From NCBI GenBank assembly GCA_012845835.1, contig JABAKD010000020.1, positions 15,474,306 to 15,538,305 on the forward strand: 64,000 nt of DNA, read 5' to 3'. Both the position numbers and the translations under genes were made by a program. Below are positions 60,701-64,000 of this stretch, one piece after another (within the stretch, counting starts at the first letter, position 1; every line of letters starts with the position of its first letter). A model generated the notes under the pieces. That model worked only from the letters and a program-made list of their open reading frames with translations, ran no database searches and was not told the DNA's origin. Source of the DNA: Undaria pinnatifida. Taxonomy: Eukaryota; Sar; Phaeophyceae; Laminariales; Alariaceae.

Positions 60701-63700
60701 CGCCTGTCGGTTTGAAAGAAAGTGTCCCTTGCGAGATTCGAACCTATGACCTCGACCTCAATAGTTACGCGGCTTACTGTTGGACCACCGGGGACACCGG
60801 CTTTGGCCATTCGTGTTTCATGAATTCGATTGTTGACACGAGAGCAATTACCCCGTACATGTATCTAATTATTGAGTTTAGTGGATTCAATATCCGCGTT
60901 ATGTTTTGTCTTTTTCATTTTGGTCGTGTCGTCCTGTTTCCCTCTTTCTTTCCAATCTCTTTTTTTTTTTTTTTTTTTCCTGTTGTTGTTCACTTATTCA
61001 TCGTTTCTTTTTTGTTGTTTCTTTTTTTTATTACTGCAAATAATTGAGAGTGCTGGCATGCCTATTTTTGTTTCGTTTCCTGCGTGCTCATGATCCGGTT
61101 GACACTGCATGGCCAAATCGCTTTTTTGCTGGATTTGCGGCGTGTGTCTCTGTCTCGTAGTTTGTGACCGCACAGAGAGCCCGTCTCTCTAGGAGGCGTC
61201 GGCGCGTACACTGGTCGTGCTATATGTCCTAGATGAGTGGAAATGTCTTTTCAATGTAGGGAGCACACAAACCGAAACAGGTTTTTATGTCTTTTTTTGT
61301 GTTTTTTTTTTCGTAGATGGGTGGAAATATAAATATCGACTTTAAGTTGAACATCACACCGAAACATGTTTTATGTATTTTGTGTGTGTTTTCCTAGATG
61401 GGTGGAAATACAAATATCGGCCATAAGTTGAACCACACACCGAAACATGTTGAACGTCTTTTGTGCGTTTTTTTTCCTAGGTGGGTGGGATTTCGTATCG
61501 GCTTTAAGTTGAACAACACATCCAAACACGTAGTACGTCTCTTCTTTGTGTGTGTTTTTTTTTCTCAGGTCTGGAGAGGAGTGTATCGTGGCACTGAATG
61601 ACCAGTGGTACCTACCCTACGGGGAGGAGGAGTGGGCCGGGCGGGTGAGGAGCCACGTTAACTCGGACAACTTCGAGGCCTACTCTCAGGTGAGGGGGGG
61701 GGGGGGGCGGGGGCGGGAGCGGGGGAAGATGTTCGTTGATGGGCTTGACGGCGCAAGGCGGAAGACCGCGATAAGTACGCGGATGAAGAAGCAGAGGACG
61801 GGGGGAGAGAGGTAGAGAGGGGAGAGGAGAGGGTGATAAGTTGAAATATGTACGTATAGAGAGAGGAGGAGGGGGCAGGGCGGGGATGTACTCAGTTTGT
61901 GCATGACCGTAGTTGTATGGCCATAGACCCCGTATCTATACTGTGCTGGGACGGAACACGTCGGGTTTTCACCAGGCAGACATTGCTTGCACCAAGCGCG
62001 AAGGGCCGTAAGGTGTTCGGCGAGTCGCATGACGGGCGAACTGCATCCTTCCAAGATCCGCTCGTGAGACGGACTTCGGCACCTTGTGCCTACTTTCTTG
62101 CTTATGGCGACCGATGAGTTACTTTGTTTTCTGGTGTGGCCACTCCAGAGACAGCAATGGGTATTATTATGTACCTGTCTCGTGGGTTCCTTACAATGAA
62201 ATAGAGAGAGGGTGAGAAATTGAAGTATGTATATATAGAGAGATAGGAAGGGGGGGGGGAAACAAAGGGGCGGGGAGAGTGAGAGTGAGACGAGCAGAGC
62301 TCTGTTGGGCGTTTGGGTGGCTTTTATCTCCCATCCCTTTGTCGTTTTTTTTTCGTTTTACTTCATGTTTATTGTTTTATCCCGAGAATATGAACCAACA
62401 CGCCGTATTCTCTCTATCAACAAGCGACGGATTGTTTTCGGTTCGCCTCCCTATCTGTCCATTATGAAAGGACTCCTGTTTTATGTTGTGTTCGGGGGGT
62501 GGGCGGACGGGCTGGGGTGGCGGTTTTTGTCGGCATCGTTTGGATATTGTTGTTGTGTTTTTCTTTCTCGTGTGTTGTTTTGTACAGCCCAGGATATGAA
62601 CCAACGCGCCCCATTCTCTCCTGTTGTTATATCTCTCTTTTTTTTGCGTTCGGCGGTGGGGGGGGGAGTTGGGATGGTGGTTTTGTCGGCACGGCTTTGA
62701 TTATTTTTCTTGTACAACCCTGAAAAATGGAACCATCAGGGGTTGTTCTCTCTTGCAACAAACCACGGATTGTTCGTTCCTTTCTTTTTGGCGGGGCGCG
62801 GCGTTGAGAACGGGCTGTTGTTTTTTATGCACGTGGTAGCGTAGGAACCTCTTAGCAAGTTCAAGTTCAACTTGACCCTCTGGCGGGTAGTGGACGGAGT
62901 GGGCTTGCACCACAGCCTCTTATATCGAGCTATACCTCTTGTTGGCTGAACTGTTTTCCGAATGACGAGGACCCTTGACCCAAAATTGTCGGAAAATGAA
63001 TAAATAATAATAAGCCATTTCTTTTGCGCCGATCACTGTTGTGCACGTACCTAGGCTATGGAATTTTTCATCCCTTGGCAGTTTTAGTTTTGTCCAAATC
63101 AGATTTTGGGAGAGGTCTTGAGCTCCCAAGTTGAAGAATCTTGCAGAAAAAAGTGGGTGCAGCTCTATCGTAGCACGCGTCGAAGGCGTTTTTAGGGACA
63201 ACGTTTGGACATTCTTTTCCTTTCCTTTCCTTTCCTTTCCTTTCCTTTCCTTTCCTTTCCTTTCCTTTCTTTTCCTTTCCTTTCCTTTCCTTTCCTTTCC
63301 TTTCCTTTCCTTTCCTTTCCTTTCCTTTCCTTTCCTTTCCTTTCCTTTACCGTTTTTTTTTTTTTTTTTTTTTTCGCTGCAAGGCGTTGGTTGGGTGGCG
63401 TTTTTCATGGTTTCTGCGCCTTAGGAATCTCTGACAAATGTTACCGGCAACTCATAGTGATCTCTCGTTTTTGCCGTGTTTCTCTCGCTTTTGCGTGTTT
63501 CTCTCTCGCTTTTGCGTGTTCGGGGGGGGGGGGGGGGGGGGGGGGCGTGCCGATGTTTTTGGCACCGCATCGTAGGCATCTTTGAGCAAGTTCAACTTCA
63601 CGCTTGGGTGGTTGAAGGAGTGGGCCTGCACCAGGCTCTTCGGACTCGGCACCCAATTGCCGTGGGATGAGTCGTGGGTCATAGAGAGCCTGAGCGACTC

Positions 63701-64000
63701 CACCATCTACATGTGAGAGGGACGGTGCTGAGTTGACTGGACCCACGCCTAATTTTTTCGGGGTTAGGGGCTAGGTGTTTGCTGGCTCCACGGCTGTTGG
63801 GTTGAGTTCGCGATTACCCAGGTCGTTGTTACATTAGTTTGGTGGGACCATGGTATTTGTCCTCCCGGATGGAGTGTTAGTAGGTGAAGCTTGTCCCTAC
63901 TGAGGTCAACGCCGTGGGTCCAGGTCTCATCGAGTGCGTACAGTATACCTGGTAAGCCCAACAAGGACCTTCGATTATTATTGTTGTTATCATTCGTATT
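48671..64000 (+). CDS. LARS: Cytosolic leucyl-tRNA synthetase, 5' part (14 exons, truncated by window)
   Basis: Class Ia synthetase that charges tRNA-Leu in the cytosol. About 645 residues are visible, roughly the first 55% of the usual 1070-1180. Order: variable charged N-terminus; catalytic core with [14 protein letters not shown] (HLGH at residues 98-101); [13 protein letters not shown] and HCTGMPI; a lysine-rich eukaryote-type insert; DWRRSF and [14 protein letters not shown]1 editing domain with [13 protein letters not shown] and [15 protein letters not shown]; and the return to the core with [18 protein letters not shown]. The KMSKS loop, anticodon domain and C-terminus lie beyond 64000. 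Three of 13 introns are GC-AG. Introns contain decayed copies of at least seven exon edges (see findings). Head to head with IARS. Confidence 0.93.
50430..50632 (+). CDS. LARS: LARS exon 2, HIGH motif
   Basis: Residues 40-107. Contains [19 protein letters not shown], matching the ARRD-x-L-x-x-IE-x-x-x-Q-x-x-W leader helix of the family, and [20 protein letters not shown] with the ATP-binding HLGH. Acceptor GTGCAG|ACGAGC, donor AGCAAG|GTGCGC. The internal Met at 50471 is not the start. Confidence 0.95.
50885..51030 (+). pseudogene. Decayed copy of the 3' part of LARS exon 2
   Basis: CGCCTCCACCTCGGGCACGC then ACCATGAGCGAG|GTGCGC match the real exon end (GGGCACGCCTACTCCATGAGCAAG|GTGCGC). Shorter traces (GAGCAAGGYGCG) occur at 50673, 50721 and 51008. 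Confidence 0.85.
51110..51515 (+). repeat. Roughly 60-bp array in LARS intron 2, seven copies
   Basis: Units contain CGAAACGTGGAGGCGTGCTG and TTAATTCCAAGCA with an average spacing near 60 bp. Confidence 0.88.
51821..51942 (+). CDS. LARS: LARS exon 3
   Basis: Residues 108-148. Contains [20 protein letters not shown] and [14 protein letters not shown], near-invariant in eukaryotic LeuRS. Acceptor CATTCAG|TGCGAG, donor CCAA|GTGAGA, phase 2. Confidence 0.96.
52417..52498 (+). CDS. LARS: LARS exon 4
   Basis: Residues 148-175. FGCPPNF corresponds to the YGCPPDFP motif and is followed by a charged linker ([11 protein letters not shown]). Phase selects acceptor GAGGAAG|GTTCGG over the nearby TTGAG. 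Donor AAAGAG|GTAAGA. Confidence 0.88.
53491..53593 (+). CDS. LARS: LARS exon 5, ends at a GC donor
   Basis: Residues 176-210: Lys/Gly-rich linker, then QWDIMKMM. Acceptor CATAACCAG|GTGGCT. With donor GTAGCAG|GCGAGG and acceptor CCGCAG|AGGACG the join reads [20 protein letters not shown], matching the family's IM-x-x-x-G-x-x-x-x-EI-x-x-F spacing. The GT three codons earlier breaks the phase. Decayed copies of this exon's start lie upstream (53040-53405). Confidence 0.86.
53972..54147 (+). CDS. LARS: LARS exon 6
   Basis: Residues 210-268. Contains [26 protein letters not shown] and [16 protein letters not shown], all diagnostic of LeuRS. Donor CTCAAG|GTCTGA. Two decayed copies of the exon end lie in the next intron. 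Confidence 0.95.
55430..55800 (+). repeat. Roughly 125-bp array in LARS intron 6, about three copies
   Basis: Units contain GCAGTAATTACCGATAGTAA, then CCCCAGAAGAA and GAAAAACTACTC. Confidence 0.85.
55862..56008 (+). CDS. LARS: LARS exon 7, ends at a GC donor
   Basis: Residues 269-317. Contains [16 protein letters not shown] and [20 protein letters not shown], conserved in eukaryotic LeuRS. Acceptor TTGCTCAG|GCGAAC. Donor CTCAAG|GCGAGT is GC, required so that LELK joins [14 protein letters not shown] in phase 0. Confidence 0.93.
56616..56738 (+). CDS. LARS: LARS exon 8, threonine-rich editing motif
   Basis: Residues 318-358. Contains [20 protein letters not shown]. The TLRPET motif is the threonine-rich part of the CP1 editing pocket. 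Acceptor TTTTTCAG|GGCAAG, donor TACGAG|GTGATG. Confidence 0.96.
57160..57270 (+). CDS. LARS: LARS exon 9, ends at a GC donor
   Basis: Residues 359-395 ([27 protein letters not shown]), matching the [21 protein letters not shown] segment. Acceptor GTGCAG|ATGAAG. Donor ATCAAG|GCGAGT is GC and in phase with exon 10. Confidence 0.92.
57430..57560 (+). mobile_element. tRNA-headed SINE, copy 4 (5' truncated)
   Basis: Contains GAACCCTATGCGCGATAAAA and GACCACGGCTTTTTGTCCGG. No tRNA-like head. Lies in LARS intron 9. Confidence 0.72.
57735..58260 (+). repeat. CCCGA microsatellite with a 22-bp interspersed spacer
   Basis: A core of about 35 uninterrupted CCCGA units (about 57838-57990) flanked by shorter blocks. 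Blocks are separated by GTGATATCTGGAAAGCTCCT-type spacers. A degenerate trace is at 28565-28620. Long open frames on both strands here are artefacts. Confidence 0.92.
58571..58800 (+). pseudogene. Two tandem copies of the start of LARS exon 10
   Basis: Copies begin near 58577 and 58728, spaced about 148 bp, before the real exon at 58873. The second has CTCAG|GGTAACGCCCTCATGAGA and stays open for about 29 codons ([16 protein letters not shown]). The first is more decayed. Confidence 0.88.
58873..59094 (+). CDS. LARS: LARS exon 10, editing aspartate motif
   Basis: Residues 396-469. Contains [20 protein letters not shown] and [19 protein letters not shown], where the conserved editing-site aspartates lie. 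Acceptor CTTCAG|GGTAAC, donor TTTGAG|GTGCGC. Two tandem decayed copies of its first part lie just upstream. Confidence 0.96.
59458..59574 (+). CDS. LARS: LARS exon 11
   Basis: Residues 470-508. [20 protein letters not shown] matches the VPVIEIPGFGNLSAV segment of the family. Acceptor ATGTTAG|GTGATC, after C-rich tracts. Donor GGAG|GTGAGA. Confidence 0.94.
59797..59842 (+). repeat. GGTC microsatellite
   Basis: About eleven GGTC units, one of them GGTA, in LARS intron 11. Confidence 0.9.
59924..60075 (+). CDS. LARS: LARS exon 12
   Basis: Residues 509-559. [21 protein letters not shown] and EPESLVLSR match the [21 protein letters not shown] and MEPEKQVMSR segments. Acceptor CCATAG|GTTTAC, donor CTCCAG|GTGGCA. 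Confidence 0.95.
60218..60296 (+). pseudogene. Decayed copy of LARS exon 13 in intron 12
   Basis: Encodes [18 protein letters not shown] followed by TAG, against [19 protein letters not shown] in the real exon. The Trp codon TGG is now TAG. No good acceptor remains in front of it. Confidence 0.85.
60590..60798 (-). mobile_element. tRNA-headed SINE, copy 5, best tRNA-like head
   Basis: The head at 60722-60797 is 76 nt long. On the minus strand GTGTCCC and GGGACAC pair perfectly as a 7-bp acceptor-like stem and AGGTTCGAATCTC matches a B box, but the D, anticodon and T stems have mismatches. It is therefore a SINE head rather than a working tRNA gene. The body carries CCTATGCGCG. Confidence 0.75.
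61245..61568 (+). repeat. Roughly 95-bp array ending at the LARS exon 13 acceptor
   Basis: Units contain GATGGGTGGAAAT, AAGTTGAAC and ACACCGAAACATG. Each is preceded by T-rich DNA and an AG (TTCGTAG, TTCCTAG, TTCCTAG). The true acceptor TTTCTCAG|G ends the last unit. Confidence 0.85.
61569..61689 (+). CDS. LARS: LARS exon 13
   Basis: Residues 559-599. [22 protein letters not shown] matches the [22 protein letters not shown] motif. Acceptor TTTCTCAG|GTCTGG, donor TCTCAG|GTGAGG. A decayed copy lies in intron 12 at 60218-60296. Confidence 0.95.
62370..62770 (+). repeat. Roughly 200-bp imperfect tandem repeat in LARS intron 13
   Basis: GATATGAACCAACGCGCC-like starts recur at about 62388, 62592 and 62722, followed by CATTCTCTC and a G-rich tract. 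Confidence 0.75.
62844..62921 (+). pseudogene. Decayed copy of LARS exon 14 in intron 13
   Basis: GAACCTCTTAGCAAGTTCAA and GGAGTGGGCTTGCACCA match the start of exon 14 (63576 onward), including the preceding GCGTAG| acceptor. The frame is broken. Confidence 0.85.
63210..63346 (+). repeat. TTTCC microsatellite, about 27 units
   Basis: Uninterrupted TTTCC pentamers except for one TTTCT, followed by a T tract. It lies in LARS intron 13 on the pyrimidine side. Confidence 0.95.
63576..63712 (+). CDS. LARS: LARS exon 14 (last exon in window)
   Basis: Residues 600-645. [38 protein letters not shown] match the conserved segment before the CP core. Acceptor CATCGTAG|GCATCT, donor CTACAT|GTGAGA, phase 2. 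The gene continues beyond the window. Confidence 0.95.
63713..64000 (+). other. Start of LARS intron 14
   Basis: Begins GTGAGAGGG. No further exon is recognisable before the window ends. A TACCTGGTA palindrome lies at 63946-63954. Confidence 0.7.

Noticed and set aside
60722-60797. A functional tRNA gene
   Set aside because: Length and acceptor stem fit, but D, anticodon and T stems are mismatched, position 33 is not T, and it is joined to the SINE body.
63131-63585. Phe/Leu/Ser-rich and Lys/Glu-rich frames
   Set aside because: Translation of the TTTCC microsatellite.

Overview
This is a eukaryotic nuclear window. It carries two large, intron-rich housekeeping genes placed head to head: cytosolic isoleucyl-tRNA synthetase (IARS) on the minus strand and cytosolic leucyl-tRNA synthetase (LARS) on the plus strand. 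I joined exons by hand, using splice sites, reading phase and the well-known family sequences. IARS gives 26 exons (48328 down to 2765) and about 1175 residues. LARS gives 14 exons (48671 to 63712), about the first 645 residues, and runs off the right edge. Short GC-rich exons, introns of roughly 0.2 to 11.6 kb, AG|G-rich acceptors and several GC-AG introns suggest a protist or alga with a medium-sized genome. A stramenopile such as a brown alga is my guess, but the window does not prove it.

Layout. 1-2764: non-coding, downstream of IARS. 2765-36697: IARS exons 26 to 2, with introns full of repeats. 36698-48301: interpreted as IARS intron 1. It hosts a 7.6-kb Mutator-like element (MULE, 38340-45960) with 259-bp terminal inverted repeats, a 9-bp target-site duplication and a decayed transposase. 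A foldback structure with an internal 102-bp satellite lies inside the MULE. 48329-48670: 342 bp between the two proposed start codons, a likely bidirectional promoter. 48671-64000: LARS exons 1 to 14 and the start of intron 14.

The non-coding DNA holds several dispersed families: a tRNA-headed SINE, a short poly(A)-tailed retroposon, two small inverted-repeat elements (MITEs), a 250-bp family, a 120-bp family, a roughly 98-bp family with an RNA-polymerase-like reading frame, a 680-bp palindrome, and many mini- and microsatellites.

The most unusual pattern is that local duplications repeatedly straddle splice junctions. At least ten IARS or LARS junctions have decayed extra copies of the exon edge plus splice site in the neighbouring intron. 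Four of 38 introns use GC donors, all of the form AG|GCGAG. A 9-bp palindrome, TACCWGGTA, occurs 16 times, against about 0.5 expected by chance.
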